The translations under genes were made by a program, and so were the position numbers. 64,000 nt of DNA from Aerophototrophica crusticola (GTDB lineage: Bacteria; Pseudomonadota; Alphaproteobacteria; Azospirillales; Azospirillaceae), in assembly GCA_001939945.1 (NCBI GenBank), contig MOEB01000013.1:1-64000 (forward strand), given 5' to 3'. Of this stretch, positions 27,683 to 39,231 are shown piece after piece; the first letter of the stretch is position 1, and each line of letters opens with the position of its first letter. Below the pieces are notes generated by a model, which did not search any database, was not told the origin of the DNA, and saw only the letters and a program-made list of their open reading frames with translations.

Positions 27683-28456
27683 CTACTTCTTCCAATCCTT
27701 CAGCCCGTACGCCTTCAAGATCTCCGCCAGCTTGCCGGATTTGCGAAGCTCCTCCACGCCCGTCTCCAGCATCGCCAGCAATTCCTGCGCCTTGGGGTGC
27801 TTGGGCGACAGGGCGACATAGACGGGGGCGCCCTCGCTGGCGACGGACAGGTCGAACAGGTTGCCCATGCCGATCAGGTTGATGCTGTACTCCAGCACCG
27901 CGTCGCCCTCGATGATCACGTCCAGCTTGCGCTCGGCCAGTTGGGTGATCAGGTCCTTGGTGGCGGTGTCGCCGGAAACCAGGGTGATGGCCGGCGTGCC
28001 CTTGTTGGCGGCGATATAGGCGTCGATCCGGTCGTCGTAGGTATAGTCCTGGATGGCGCCGAAGCGCTTGCCCTTCAGGCTGTCCGGGCCGGCATACTTG
28101 AACCCGCTGCCCTTGGCCGTGGCGAAGGCATAGGTGGTGTAGCCCTCGCTGTCCCTGGTCAGCAGCAGGTCCGGCGCGTCCTTCCTGGCGGCGCCCAGCA
28201 CGCCGGTGATCTCCCCCTTGCGGGCCGCCTCGATGGCGTCCTGGTAGGGCATCAGCTCATAGGTGACCGTGTAGCCCTTGGGCTCGTACACCGCCCGCAG
28301 GATGTCCAACAGGTACCCCTCCGGCTTCTTGCCGGGCGTGCAGTTGTAGGGGCACCAGAAATCAGCCTTGAAGGTCAGCGTCTCCGCGGCCTTGGCGGCG
28401 GCAGGGCCAAGGGCCAGGGCGGCCCCCAGGATTACGGCGATGATGGACCCGCGCAT
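27683..28456 (-). CDS. Periplasmic solute-binding protein, family 3
   Basis: 257 residues with signal peptide MRGSIIAVILGAALALGPAA, then FKADFWCPYNCTPGKKPEGY, LLDILRAVYEPKGYTVTYEL and GKRFGAIQDYTYDDRIDAYI, typical of amino-acid-type binding proteins. CPYNC carries a possible disulfide. GGGGGAGG lies five bases before ATG 28456. No ABC permease is adjacent; the neighbours are a tripartite tricarboxylate transporter and a methyltransferase. Confidence 0.9.
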   Translation of the reverse strand: MRGSIIAVILGAALALGPAAAKAAETLTFKADFWCPYNCTPGKKPEGYLLDILRAVYEPKGYTVTYELMPYQDAIEAARKGEITGVLGAARKDAPDLLLTRDSEGYTTYAFATAKGSGFKYAGPDSLKGKRFGAIQDYTYDDRIDAYIAANKGTPAITLVSGDTATKDLITQLAERKLDVIIEGDAVLEYSINLIGMGNLFDLSVASEGAPVYVALSPKHPKAQELLAMLETGVEELRKSGKLAEILKAYGLKDWKK

Positions 28457-28535
28457 GTGAACCTCCCCCCGGATGGTCAACCTGAGGGGGAGGGTAACCC
28501 GAAAGTGCCGCGGGCGACAGGCCCCCGGAACGGCA

Positions 28536-28567
28536 CCGCCCGCCCCGGGGGTGACCGGGGCGGGCGG
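28536..28567 (-). terminator. 13-bp GC hairpin after tctC
   Basis: CCGCCCGCCCCGG (28536-28548) pairs perfectly with CCGGGGCGGGCGG (28555-28567), about 28 bp downstream of tctC. There is no T-tract, so it may be a processing or stability hairpin rather than an intrinsic terminator. Confidence 0.5.
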
Positions 28568-28594
28568 CAGTCGGGTTGCCTGGATGGGGCGGGA

Positions 28595-29569
28595 TCAGTC
28601 CGCGTACACCCCGGCCGCGGTGATCACCGGCTTCCAGCGGTCGATCTCCGCCTTCACGAAGTCGCCCAGAACCTTCGGCGTGGCGCGCTCCTGGGCCACG
28701 GGCTCGGTGCCCAGCTCGCCGAAGCGGGCCTTCACCGTCTCATCCTTCAGCGCGGTCTGCAGCGCCTTGGACAGCTTGTCCACCACCGGGGCCGGGGTGC
28801 CCTTGGGCGCGTACAGCCCGTGCCACACAGCCACCTGCACGGCGGGCAGGCCGGCGTCCTTGGTGGTGGGCAGGTCCGGCAGGGACGGGACCTTGGTGGG
28901 CGTGGTCACGGCATAGGCCTTGATGGCCCCGCCCTTGATCTGGCCCGTGGTGTTGGTGGTCTGGTCGCACATCAGGTCCACCTGGCCGCCCACCAGGTCG
29001 TTCATGGCGGGGCCCGTGCCCTTGTACGGCACGGTGGTCAGCTGGGTGCCGATGGCCTGCATGAACAGCATGCCGCACAGGTGGGAGGCCGCGCCCACGC
29101 CGGCGTTGGCCAGGGTCACCTTGTCGGCGTTCTTCTTCACGTACTCCACCAGCTCCTTCAGGTCCTTCGCGGGGAAGTCCTTCTTGGCGACGATGGTCAT
29201 GGGCACGTCGGTGACCAGGCCCACCGGAGCGAAGTCGTTGGCCGGGTCATAGGGCAGCTTGCGGTACAGGGTGGCGCTGGTGGCCTGGCCGATATGGTGC
29301 AGCAGCAGCGTGTAGCCGTCCGGGTCGGCCTTGGCCACGCGGGCGGCGCCCAGCGTGCCGCCGGCGCCGCCGACATTCTCCACCACGATCTGCTGGCCCA
29401 GGCTCTGGCTCATGCTCTGGGCCACCAGCCGGGCCACCGTGTCGGTCGGGCCGCCCGCGGCGAAGGGCACCACCATGGTGATGGGCCGGGTCGGATAGTC
29501 CTGGGCCGTGGCCGTGGCGGAGACGCCGACGGCCAGCAGCGCCGCGGCGGCAAGGGTCTTGAAGCGCAT
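28595..29569 (-). CDS. tctC: Tripartite tricarboxylate transporter substrate-binding protein
   Basis: 324 residues with signal peptide MRFKTLAAAALLAVGVSATA. Family landmarks are YPTRPITMVVPFAAGGPTDT, ENVGGAGGTLGAARVAKADP and DGYTLLLHHIGQATSATLY. TctC delivers carboxylates to TctAB in the periplasm. It is the last gene of tctB-tctA-tctC. Ligand is unknown; family members bind citrate and many other carboxylates. Confidence 0.95.
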   Translation of the reverse strand: MRFKTLAAAALLAVGVSATATAQDYPTRPITMVVPFAAGGPTDTVARLVAQSMSQSLGQQIVVENVGGAGGTLGAARVAKADPDGYTLLLHHIGQATSATLYRKLPYDPANDFAPVGLVTDVPMTIVAKKDFPAKDLKELVEYVKKNADKVTLANAGVGAASHLCGMLFMQAIGTQLTTVPYKGTGPAMNDLVGGQVDLMCDQTTNTTGQIKGGAIKAYAVTTPTKVPSLPDLPTTKDAGLPAVQVAVWHGLYAPKGTPAPVVDKLSKALQTALKDETVKARFGELGTEPVAQERATPKVLGDFVKAEIDRWKPVITAAGVYAD

Positions 29570-29617
29570 GGGTCCTCCCTGGGGATTCGGTTTCTGGTTG
29601 GGGAACAGGCGAACGGG

Positions 29618-31123
29618 TCACTCTTCCTCGTGGAAGACTTCCTCCCGCCGCTTGCGGATGGAGGGCAGCAGCACGAGGGCCAGCAGCCCCGCCGCCACCA
29701 GCAGCAGCACCAGGCTGATGGGGCGGGTGACGAAGATGGTGGGGTCGCCGCGGGCGATCAGCATGGCCCGGCGCAGGTTCTCCTCCAGCAGCGGGCCCAG
29801 CACGAAGGCCAGCAGCAGGGGTGCCGGCTCGAAATGGTGCTTCATCAGGAAATAGCCCACGACGCCGAAGATGGCGACCAGCACCACGTCGAAATAGCTG
29901 CTGTTGATGCTGTACACGCCGATGCAGCAGAACAGCAGGATGGCCGGGTACAGCAACCGGTAGGGCACCTTCAGCAGCCGCACCCAGATGCCCACCAGCG
30001 GCAGGTTGATGATGACCAGCATGGCGTTGCCGATCCACATGCTGGCGATCATGCCCCAGAACAGGGTCGGGTTCTCCGTCATGACCGTGGGGCCGGGGAC
30101 GATGCCCTGGATGGTCATGGCGCCGACCATCATGGCCATCACGGCGTTGGGCGGGATGCCCAGGGTCAGCAGGGGGATGAAGCTGGTCTGGGCGCCGGCG
30201 TTGTTGGCGCTCTCCGGCCCGGCCACGCCCTCGATGGCGCCCTTGCCGAAGCGGCTGCGGTCCTTGGCCAGCTTCTTTTCCAGCGTATAGCTGGCATAGG
30301 GCGCCAGCACCGCCCCGTTACCCGGCAGGATGCCCAGGATGCTGCCGATGCCCGTGCCGCGCAGCACGGCGGGGAAGCACTGCTTGATGTCGTGCCAAGT
30401 GGGCATCAGCCCGTGGATATGGCCGGGAAGGACCGTCCGTTCCTCATGCTTTTCCAGGTTCCGCAGGATCTCCGCCACGCCGAACAGGCCCACGGCCAGG
30501 GTGGTGAAGTTGATGCCCTCGGCGATCTGCGGGATGCCGAAGGTCAGGCGCGGCTCCCCCGACTCCAGGTCGGACCCCACGGTGCCCAGCAGCAGGCCCA
30601 GCAGGATCATGGACACGGCCTTCACCACCGACCCGCTGGCCAGCACGGTGGCGCCCACCAGGCCCAGCAGCATCAGGCTGAAATACTCCGCCGGCCCGAA
30701 CTTCTGCGCAAGGGCGGCCAGCAGCGGCCCGAACAGGGCGATCATGAACGTGGCCACAGTCCCGGCGAAGAAGCTGCCCAGGGCCGCGATGGCCAGGGCC
30801 GGCCCGGCGCGGCCCTGCTTGGCCATCTGGTGGCCGTCCAGGGTGGTGACCACGCTGGACGTCTCCCCCGGCATGTTCACCAGGATGGCCGTGGTGCTGC
30901 CGCCATACTGGGCGCCGTAATAGATGCCCGCCAGCATGATCAGGGCGCCCAGCGGGTCCAGGTAGAAGGTGATGGGCAGCAGGATGGCGATGGTGGCGAT
31001 GGGCCCCAGCCCCGGCAGCACGCCGATCAGGGTCCCCACCAGGGCGCCGATGAAGCACAGGCCCAGGTTCAGCGGCGTGAACGCGGCGCCGAAGCCCATG
31101 GCCAGGTTGGAAAAGACATCCAT
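29618..31123 (-). CDS. tctA: Tripartite tricarboxylate transporter, large membrane subunit
   Basis: 501 residues with about 11-12 helices. FIGALVGTLIGVLPGLGPIA, IYYGAQYGGSTTAILVNMPG and ALLTLG-type loops (SFIPLLTLGIPPNAVMAMMV) are the duplicated TctA signatures that line the transport path. It is followed by tctC 48 bp on and preceded by tctB six bases away. Confidence 0.96.
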   Translation of the reverse strand: MDVFSNLAMGFGAAFTPLNLGLCFIGALVGTLIGVLPGLGPIATIAILLPITFYLDPLGALIMLAGIYYGAQYGGSTTAILVNMPGETSSVVTTLDGHQMAKQGRAGPALAIAALGSFFAGTVATFMIALFGPLLAALAQKFGPAEYFSLMLLGLVGATVLASGSVVKAVSMILLGLLLGTVGSDLESGEPRLTFGIPQIAEGINFTTLAVGLFGVAEILRNLEKHEERTVLPGHIHGLMPTWHDIKQCFPAVLRGTGIGSILGILPGNGAVLAPYASYTLEKKLAKDRSRFGKGAIEGVAGPESANNAGAQTSFIPLLTLGIPPNAVMAMMVGAMTIQGIVPGPTVMTENPTLFWGMIASMWIGNAMLVIINLPLVGIWVRLLKVPYRLLYPAILLFCCIGVYSINSSYFDVVLVAIFGVVGYFLMKHHFEPAPLLLAFVLGPLLEENLRRAMLIARGDPTIFVTRPISLVLLLVAAGLLALVLLPSIRKRREEVFHEEE

Positions 31124-31129
31124 GGGCGG

Positions 31130-31585
31130 TCAGAACCTCGGCCAGACGGCGAAGGGCAGGCCCAGCGCCACCTTGAACAGCAGGACGGTGAACAGGACCA
31201 GGGCGCCGCCGAAGATGATGGTCTCCCGCCAGCGCAGGTCCGGGGCGGCGAAGGAGGCGACCAGCACGATCCCCGCCCCCGACAGCACCAGTCCCAGCGG
31301 CCGTATGGCGAAGGCGAACAGCACGATGGCGCCGATGACGGGGATGATGTGCCGCCAGCCCCAGCGGTCCAGCGGCGGCCCGTCATGGACCAACCCGCGG
31401 CCGGCGATGAACAGGCCGAACAGCCCCACCAGCCAGGACAGCACGGTGGGGAAATAGCCCGGCCCCATGCGCATGGCCGTGCCCATCTTCAGCTCACCCA
31501 GCTGGGACCAGGCCACCGCGGCCACCACCACCAGGGCAAGCCCGCCCACCACGTCCTGGGGGCTGCGGATGCGGGGGCTAGCCAT
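31130..31585 (-). CDS. tctB: Tripartite tricarboxylate transporter, small membrane subunit
   Basis: 151 residues, four transmembrane helices (DVVGGLALVVVAAVAW, VLSWLVGLFGLFIAGRG, a paired segment through ALVLFTVLLFKVALGLPF). ATG 31585 is preferred over an upstream TTG. It is the first gene of tctBAC. Confidence 0.9.
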   Translation of the reverse strand: MASPRIRSPQDVVGGLALVVVAAVAWSQLGELKMGTAMRMGPGYFPTVLSWLVGLFGLFIAGRGLVHDGPPLDRWGWRHIIPVIGAIVLFAFAIRPLGLVLSGAGIVLVASFAAPDLRWRETIIFGGALVLFTVLLFKVALGLPFAVWPRF

Positions 31586-31770
31586 GGGCGGGCCTGGGGG
31601 AACCAAGACACCCCGTCACGCGCACGCTCCCCATCGGCCGTCCTCCCCTGCGCGGTCGGGGCTTCATGCCCCTACTTTGGAGGGTAAACTATCCCGTACG
31701 GCAGGAGGGCGCAAGAAGCCAAGCAATCCAAGGGCTTGCGCTGCACTGCGGTATAGGGAGGCCCACCCTG

Positions 31771-32220
31771 CTACTGGCTCCACATCACCCGACCGATGTC
31801 ATATCTGACTTGGATGCCGCCGACGCTGGTTTCCCTGATGTCCAGGGACGCGACCGTGCCGATCGACACCAGCAATGTCCCATCCCCGTCCCAAGAAATG
31901 CTGGGATCGGCTTCTCCCGCACTGACGAAAGAATAGGCCGGGCCGTACTCGACCAGGGTGACGGGCTCTTGCCCCGGCGCTACGATCATGATGGCGACCC
32001 GATGGGACGTGCCCAACTGCCCGCACAGCCGATCCACCTTGACGATCCGGGTGCCGTCATGGGGCTCGCCGACCATTTCCTCGATTGTCTCGCACGACGA
32101 AGGCCAACCCCAAAAGGCCGCGAGGTACAGGGACCAGCCAAGCCCGACAGCGACGACCAAGCCGGCCAGGGCGAACCCTTTCCCAACCCAGGACAATCCT
32201 CTCCACTGCGCCACGGCCAT
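31771..32220 (-). CDS. Hypothetical membrane-anchored protein
   Basis: 149 residues. One N-terminal transmembrane helix (GFALAGLVVAVGLGWSLYLA) is followed by an extracytoplasmic domain with two Cys (SSCETIEEM, DRLCGQLG) and beta-rich sequence (GDGTLLVSIGTVASLDI). It has lower GC than its neighbours. No clear ribosome binding site. Family unknown. Confidence 0.65.
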   Translation of the reverse strand: MAVAQWRGLSWVGKGFALAGLVVAVGLGWSLYLAAFWGWPSSCETIEEMVGEPHDGTRIVKVDRLCGQLGTSHRVAIMIVAPGQEPVTLVEYGPAYSFVSAGEADPSISWDGDGTLLVSIGTVASLDIRETSVGGIQVRYDIGRVMWSQ

Positions 32221-32352
32221 GAGGAGCCGCCCCTGACCTCGTCATCCCCAGGCCCACAGGAAGCCATGCCGCCGCGCAGGGCACAAGCCACGGAAGGCGA
32301 TGTTTGGCGACAAAGCCCGGAATGGTGGCTGCCGGCGCCGGGGCCGGCGGCC

Positions 32353-32754
32353 TCAGTCCCCCGTGAACTCCGTACCCGACTCCACGAAGGCCAGCCGGTT
32401 GCCGAACGGGTCACGGCAATAGAAGCTGCGCTCGCCCCAGGGCCGGTCCTCGATCCGGCCGGGCACGCCATGGTCCTCCGACACGGCCAGGTCGAAGGCG
32501 GCACCCGCCGCATCCGCCCTTGCCAGGAAAGCCTCCAGATCATGGACCGCCAGGTAGACATGGTCGGGCAGGGGCCCGGGGAAGCCGCCGTCCCCCTCGG
32601 CCTGCGCGTCCAGGCAGGCCAGGATGGACCGGCCCACGTCGAAATAATGCCGGCCGGGGGACACCCGGCGCCCCGGCTGGCCCAGCACCTGGGCATAGAA
32701 GCGGGTGGCGGCGTCGATGTCGGTGACGGGCAGCGTCAGGCGGAACAGGCGCAT
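32353..32754 (-). CDS. VOC-family (glyoxalase/bleomycin resistance) protein
   Basis: 133 residues with two beta-alpha-beta-beta-beta modules: MRLFRLTLPVTDIDAATRFY and VYLAVHDLEAFLARADAAGA, ending SFYCRDPFGNRLAFVESG. The CRDPFGNRL segment is the usual metal-site tail of VOC proteins. The start at 32754 has GGAGGCCGGAG upstream. Substrate unknown. Confidence 0.9.
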   Translation of the reverse strand: MRLFRLTLPVTDIDAATRFYAQVLGQPGRRVSPGRHYFDVGRSILACLDAQAEGDGGFPGPLPDHVYLAVHDLEAFLARADAAGAAFDLAVSEDHGVPGRIEDRPWGERSFYCRDPFGNRLAFVESGTEFTGD

Positions 32755-32911
32755 CTCCGGCCTCCCCGGTCTGTGGTCCACGGCCCCTAACATAGTGCCA
32801 ACCGACCCGGTCTCCCACGGGGCGTCTCGTCACTCCCCGCCCGTGACCTATGGCATCCGGGTGGGTGCGCGCCGGTTGAAAGGGGGATGCCCCCTGGGCG
32901 ATGCTGCGCGG

Positions 32912-34105
32912 ATGAGCGATCTGCTGCCCTACGAACAGGCCAAGGCCCTGGCCGCGCACCCGGACCCGTCGGTGCGCGGCTGGCTGGCCACGCGCCCCGA
33001 CGTGCAGCCGGAACTGCTGTTCTTCCTGGCCGAGGACCCGGACGTGGGCGTGCGCCGGGCCATCGCCGGCAACGATGCGACCCCGGTCCAGGCCGCCCGC
33101 CGCCTGTCCCGCGACGCGGACGCCGACGTGCGGCGCCTGCTGGGGGCCAAGTTGGCGCGGGCCCTGCCGCACCTCACGGGGGCGGAACTCGCCAGTCTGC
33201 GCGACCTGGCCCACCAGGTGCTGAACGACCTGGCCGCCGACCAGGTGGTGCGGGTGCGGGCGGCCCTGGCCAGCACCCTGGCCGACGTGGAGGTGGCGCC
33301 GCCCCGGCTGGTGGCCCGCCTGGCCCGCGACGTCTCCCGCGAGGTGGCGGAGCCGGTGCTGCGCACCTGCGTCACCCTGACGGATGAGGAATTGCTGTCC
33401 ATCATCGCCAGCCAACCCCTGCCCTGGGTGCTGGAGGCCATCGCCCGCCGCCCCACGGTCAGCCAGCAGGTGGCGGACAGGCTGGAGGCCACCGGCGACC
33501 CGGACGCCCTGGCCGCCCTGCACGCCAACCCCGGCGCCCCGCACTCGCCGGGCACCGGCACCGCCCTGGTGGAGGTGATCCCGCCCCCGCCCGTCAGGTC
33601 GGGCCTGCCCGCCACCCTGACCGGCCGCATCGCCGAGGTGGTGGGCAGCGGCATCCGGGACGAGCTGGCGGCGGAGGGCTTCGACCGGGAGGCGCGCGAC
33701 ACCGTGGTGGCCGTCACCGGCCGCCGGCTTGACTGGGCCCGCGGCTATGCCGACCGGGAACCGCCGGAAAAGCGCGCCCTGCGCCTGATGGAGGAGGGGA
33801 CGCTGGACGAGGAGGCGGTATGGGACGCCCTGTCCTGGGGCGACATGACCTTCACCCGGGCCGCCCTGGCGCTGAAGGCCCGCATCCCCCTGCCGGTGGT
33901 CCAGCGCATCCTGGACACCCAGGGCCCCAAGGCCATCACGGCGCTCGCCTGGAAGGCCGGCCTGTCCATGCGCTGCGCCCGCGCCCTCCAAGCCAAGGCG
34001 GGCGTCCCGCCGCGCAAGCTGCTGAACGCCCGCCACGGCACCGACTATCCCCTGGGCGAGGTGGAGATGCTGTGGCAACTGGAGCTGTTCGGGATCAGCG
34101 GCTGA
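32912..34105 (+). CDS. DUF2336 HEAT-like repeat protein
   Basis: 397 residues. The first half is HEAT/armadillo-like: AAHPDPSVRGWLATRPDVQP, EDPDVGVRRAIAGNDATPVQ and SLADVEVAPP-type turns. The second half (GRIAEVVGSGIRDELAAEGF to LELFGISG) is a helical bundle that matches the C-terminal part of DUF2336 proteins, common in alphaproteobacteria and of unknown role. ATG 32912 gives the family start MSDLLPYEQAKALAAHPDPS. Confidence 0.88.
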   Translation: MSDLLPYEQAKALAAHPDPSVRGWLATRPDVQPELLFFLAEDPDVGVRRAIAGNDATPVQAARRLSRDADADVRRLLGAKLARALPHLTGAELASLRDLAHQVLNDLAADQVVRVRAALASTLADVEVAPPRLVARLARDVSREVAEPVLRTCVTLTDEELLSIIASQPLPWVLEAIARRPTVSQQVADRLEATGDPDALAALHANPGAPHSPGTGTALVEVIPPPPVRSGLPATLTGRIAEVVGSGIRDELAAEGFDREARDTVVAVTGRRLDWARGYADREPPEKRALRLMEEGTLDEEAVWDALSWGDMTFTRAALALKARIPLPVVQRILDTQGPKAITALAWKAGLSMRCARALQAKAGVPPRKLLNARHGTDYPLGEVEMLWQLELFGISG

Positions 34106-34106
34106 T

Positions 34107-34131
34107 CCCCCCTTTCCCTGGGGAAGGGGGG
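34107..34131. terminator. Convergent terminator-like hairpin
   Basis: CCCCCCTTTCC pairs with GGGGAAGGGGGG between two convergent genes, with A-rich and T-containing edges. It could work in both directions. Confidence 0.55.
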
Positions 34132-34139
34132 AAGAATGC

Positions 34140-34601
34140 TTACGGCCGCGGCGTCCCGTTCAGGGCACCGGCCCCGGCGCGCTCCCGGGTCTGGGCCGGG
34201 TCGCTCAGGCGGGATTCAGGCTCCCCCGGCAGGCCGGGGCGGGCAGGGGGCGGGCCGGACTGGGTGTCGCCGATCCGGCTCACCGGGCGCAGGCCGGGCC
34301 CGCTGCCGTCGAACCGGACCAGCACCGGCGGGTTGGCCAGATAGGCCTCGCACTGGCGGTACAGCTCCAGCTTGTCCTCCGGCCACTCGTCATAGCTGGT
34401 GAAGGGCCGGAAGATGAAGGGGATGGCCTGCACGTCGGGCGGGATGGCGATGTCCAGGAAGTTGAAGTTCACCTCGCAGGCATTGGCCGGGGTGGTGGCA
34501 TAGGTGGCGCTGGTGGGCGCCTGGGACAGGGCCGGGCCCGCCCCGGCGGCCAGGGCGAGCAGGGCGGGTGCGGCGCATCGGCGCAGACGGGGTAGCGGCA
34601 T
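34140..34601 (-). CDS. Hypothetical secreted protein
   Basis: 153 residues with a signal peptide (MPLPRLRRCAAPALLALAAG, cleavage near ALSQA). The mature part holds NACEVNFNFLDIAIPPDVQA and IPFIFRPFTSYDEWPEDKLE, then a Pro-rich C-terminus. One Cys pair (NACEVN, YRQCEAY) may form a disulfide in the periplasm. Family not recognised. Confidence 0.75.
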   Translation of the reverse strand: MPLPRLRRCAAPALLALAAGAGPALSQAPTSATYATTPANACEVNFNFLDIAIPPDVQAIPFIFRPFTSYDEWPEDKLELYRQCEAYLANPPVLVRFDGSGPGLRPVSRIGDTQSGPPPARPGLPGEPESRLSDPAQTRERAGAGALNGTPRP

Positions 34602-34771
34602 GGCAGCCTCGGCATGCAGGCAGGGGGAAGGCGGGCCCCGCGTGCGGACGCACGGCGCGGGACGGTAAGGCAACCCGCCCCGGCAACGCTTGTTCCACAA
34701 GGGTTTGGCCGGCAGCGCCGCATCCCCGGCCGGTGCCGCCCGGACGCCCCGGCCCCTAACCCCAAGTCTTC

Positions 34772-34800
34772 TTGCGGGGGCTGCGGAATCAGGCTAGAGC
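34772..34800 (+). promoter_or_regulatory. Possible sigma-70-type promoter of mdh
   Basis: TTGCGG (34772-34777), a 17-bp spacer and TAGAGC (34795-34800) lie about 114 bp before mdh. The match is imperfect and inferred. Confidence 0.3.
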
Positions 34801-34898
34801 ACCCCCGGCCCCGGTAACGCGCCGTCCTCCGGTACAGGCGCCGCCGCGGCCCCGAACAAGGCAGGCCCCAAGGCCTCCCGCACGCGAACCTGAGCTAA

Positions 34899-35879
<981 letters not shown>

Positions 35880-35909
35880 TCCCCCTCCGGTCGCCGAAGC
35901 CTGACACAG

Positions 35910-35947
35910 CCCCCGCGCCGGGTGACCGGCGCGGGGGTTTTTGTTTT
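35910..35947 (+). terminator. Rho-independent terminator of mdh
   Basis: CCCCCGCGCCGG, loop GTGA, CCGGCGCGGGGG, then TTTTTGTTTT. It is the clearest intrinsic terminator on the plus strand here. The 313 bp to sucC hold no gene I can support. Confidence 0.95.
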
Positions 35948-36260
35948 GCGCGCCGGGTCCTGTCCGTCGGTGCCCTGGTAACACGCCACGCGCGACTACC
36001 AGTCTCGCTGCGCGCGCGCTTCGTTTTCCGCACCGCCCGTATCGCCCCGCGACAGAACCTATCCTTGTCCCGCGGAATCGTGTGGCGAAAGCTTCGCTGC
36101 CATGCAGCAGGGCGCGACCAATGGCCGGTTGAACCCTTCTTCCGCGGTGCTAAAGTGCGGCCCGCGTGGGGGACCTGCCCCTCGCGTGCGGCTTGGTCCG
36201 CGCGGTCCTGCCCGCGCGCCGGGCCGGACCGTCTCCCATCCAGAGCAAGACGGCGGACCG

Positions 36261-37457
<1,197 letters not shown>

Positions 37458-37458
37458 C

Positions 37459-38334
37459 ATGGCCGTTCTCGTCAACAAGGACACCAAGGTCATCTGCCAG
37501 GGCTTCACCGGCGCCCAGGGGACCTTCCACTCCGAGCAGGCCATCGCCTACGGCACCAAGATGGTCGGCGGCGTCACCCCCGGCAAAGGCGGCACCAAGC
37601 ACCTGGACTTGCCCGTGTTCGACACGGTGGCCCAGGCGGTGGACGCCACCGGCGCCAACGCCAGCGTGATCTACGTCCCGCCCCCGTTCGCGGCCGACGC
37701 GATCCTGGAAGCCATCGACGCCAAGATCCCCCTGGTGGTCTGCATCACCGAGGGCATCCCCGTCCTGGACATGGTGAAGGTGAAGCGGGCGCTCGCTGGT
37801 TCCGGCACCCGCCTGATCGGGCCGAACTGCCCGGGCGTCATCACCCCGGACGAGTGCAAGATCGGCATCATGCCGGGCCACATCCACAAGCGGGGCAAGA
37901 TCGGCATCGTCAGCCGCTCCGGCACCCTGACCTATGAGGCGGTGGCCCAGACCACCGCCGCCGGCCTGGGGCAGAGCACCTGCATCGGCATCGGCGGCGA
38001 CCCGGTCAACGGCACCAACTTCGTGGACGCGCTGGAGCTGTTCGCCAACGACCCGGAGACCGAAGGCATCATCATGATCGGTGAGATCGGTGGTGACGCG
38101 GAGGTTAAGGGCGCGGAGTACATCAAGAACAGCGGCCTGACCAAGCCCGTCGTCGGCTTCATCGCCGGCCGCACGGCCCCCCCGGGCCGCCGCATGGGCC
38201 ACGCGGGTGCGGTGATCTCCGGCGGCAACGACACGGCGGAGTTCAAGCTGGCCGCCATGAAGGAAGCCGGCATCCACATCAGCGAAAGCCCCGCCAGCCT
38301 CGGCAGCACCATGCTGAAGGCCCTGAAGGGCTGA
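37459..38334 (+). CDS. sucD: Succinyl-CoA ligase, alpha subunit
   Basis: 291 residues. CoA-binding N-terminus [20 protein letters not shown], then [20 protein letters not shown], and the phosphohistidine in [13 protein letters not shown]. Tightly coupled to sucC. The 2-oxoglutarate dehydrogenase genes (sucAB), which follow sucCD in many relatives, are absent here; a terminator and a MOSC gene follow. Confidence 0.97.
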   Translation: MAVLVNKDTKVICQGFTGAQGTFHSEQAIAYGTKMVGGVTPGKGGTKHLDLPVFDTVAQAVDATGANASVIYVPPPFAADAILEAIDAKIPLVVCITEGIPVLDMVKVKRALAGSGTRLIGPNCPGVITPDECKIGIMPGHIHKRGKIGIVSRSGTLTYEAVAQTTAAGLGQSTCIGIGGDPVNGTNFVDALELFANDPETEGIIMIGEIGGDAEVKGAEYIKNSGLTKPVVGFIAGRTAPPGRRMGHAGAVISGGNDTAEFKLAAMKEAGIHISESPASLGSTMLKALKG

Positions 38335-38362
38335 CGCCCGCGCCGTCCGACCTGCGGCCCCC

Positions 38363-38392
38363 GTAGGTCGGATTAGTGCAGCGTAATCCGAC
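38363..38392. repeat. Short REP, family GTAGGTCGGATTAG
   Basis: GTAGGTCGGATTAG...CGTAATCCGAC forms a simple palindrome after sucD, just ahead of the terminator. It is a single-unit relative of the copies at 4899 and 39228. Confidence 0.8.
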
Positions 38393-38435
38393 AGCCCCGG
38401 CCCCAATGCCGGGGCAAGCCGGACAGAACAAGACG

Positions 38436-38470
38436 AAAGCCGCCCGGGTGCGAACCCGGGCGGCTTTTTC
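38436..38470 (+). terminator. Rho-independent terminator of sucCD
   Basis: AAAGCCGCCCGGGT pairs with ACCCGGGCGGCTTT around loop GCGA, ending TTTTTC. Confidence 0.92.
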
Positions 38471-38541
38471 TTCGCCCATCTGGCCGGTGCCGCCCTGCTC
38501 TGGCATGGTGTGGCGTGAGGAACTTACCCTGGAGATCCCCC

Positions 38542-39231
38542 ATGCTGATCGATGCCGTCCTCGTGGGCACCCCGCAACCGTTGGGACCCAAGGGCGTGCC
38601 CAGCAGCATCGCGGCGCGGGAACCTATGACGGGGCCCGTGCCGGTGGGGGAGCTGGGCCTGATGGGCGACCAGGTGGGGGACCCCAAGGTGCATGGCGGG
38701 CCGGAGAAGGCGGTCCACCTCTACCCAAGCGACCACTACGCCGCCTGGGCCGCGGAACAGCCGGCCATGGCCCCGCTGCTGGGAGCGCCCGGCGCGTTCG
38801 GGGAGAACCTGTCCGTCGCCGGGGTGACGGAGGGCGATGTCTGCCTGGGCGACGTGGTGCGCGTCGGCACGGCCCTGCTCCAGGTCTGCCAGACGCGCCA
38901 GCCCTGCTGGAAGCTGGGCGCCCGGTTCGGCATCCCGGAGCTGCCCCGCCTGTTCCAGCGCACCGGGCGCACCGGCTGGTACTACCGGGTGCTGGAGCCC
39001 GGCGCCCTGTCCGCCGGGGAGCGGCTGGAGCCGGTGGAGCGCCCCAACCCCGCCTGGCCCCTGTCCCGGGTCATCGCCACCCTGTATGACCGCACCCTGG
39101 ACACGACCGCCCTGGCCGACCTCGCCGCCTGCGCCGGCATCAGCGCCAACCTGAAGGCCCTGACCCTCCGCCGGATCGAGACCAGTGCCGTGGAGGACTG
39201 GAGCCGCCGGCTGGACGGGGTGGGGGCGTAG
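38542..39231 (+). CDS. MOSC-domain protein (YiiM-like)
   Basis: 229 residues. The MOSC core includes GLMGDQVGDPKVHGGPEKAV (HGGxxKAV motif), LYPSDHYAAW, GENLSVAGVTEGDVCLGDVV and VCQTRQPCWKLGARFGI with the conserved Cys. YiiM-type proteins reduce N-hydroxylated substrates with molybdenum cofactor. ATG 38542 has TGGAG nearby. The TAG stop lies in the REP repeat at 39228. Confidence 0.93.
   Translation: MLIDAVLVGTPQPLGPKGVPSSIAAREPMTGPVPVGELGLMGDQVGDPKVHGGPEKAVHLYPSDHYAAWAAEQPAMAPLLGAPGAFGENLSVAGVTEGDVCLGDVVRVGTALLQVCQTRQPCWKLGARFGIPELPRLFQRTGRTGWYYRVLEPGALSAGERLEPVERPNPAWPLSRVIATLYDRTLDTTALADLAACAGISANLKALTLRRIETSAVEDWSRRLDGVGA

Noticed and set aside
27797-31687. A 1296-codon plus-strand open frame over the tct genes
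   Set aside because: Extremely Gln/His/Gly-rich translation opposite three well-supported transporter genes; a composition artefact.
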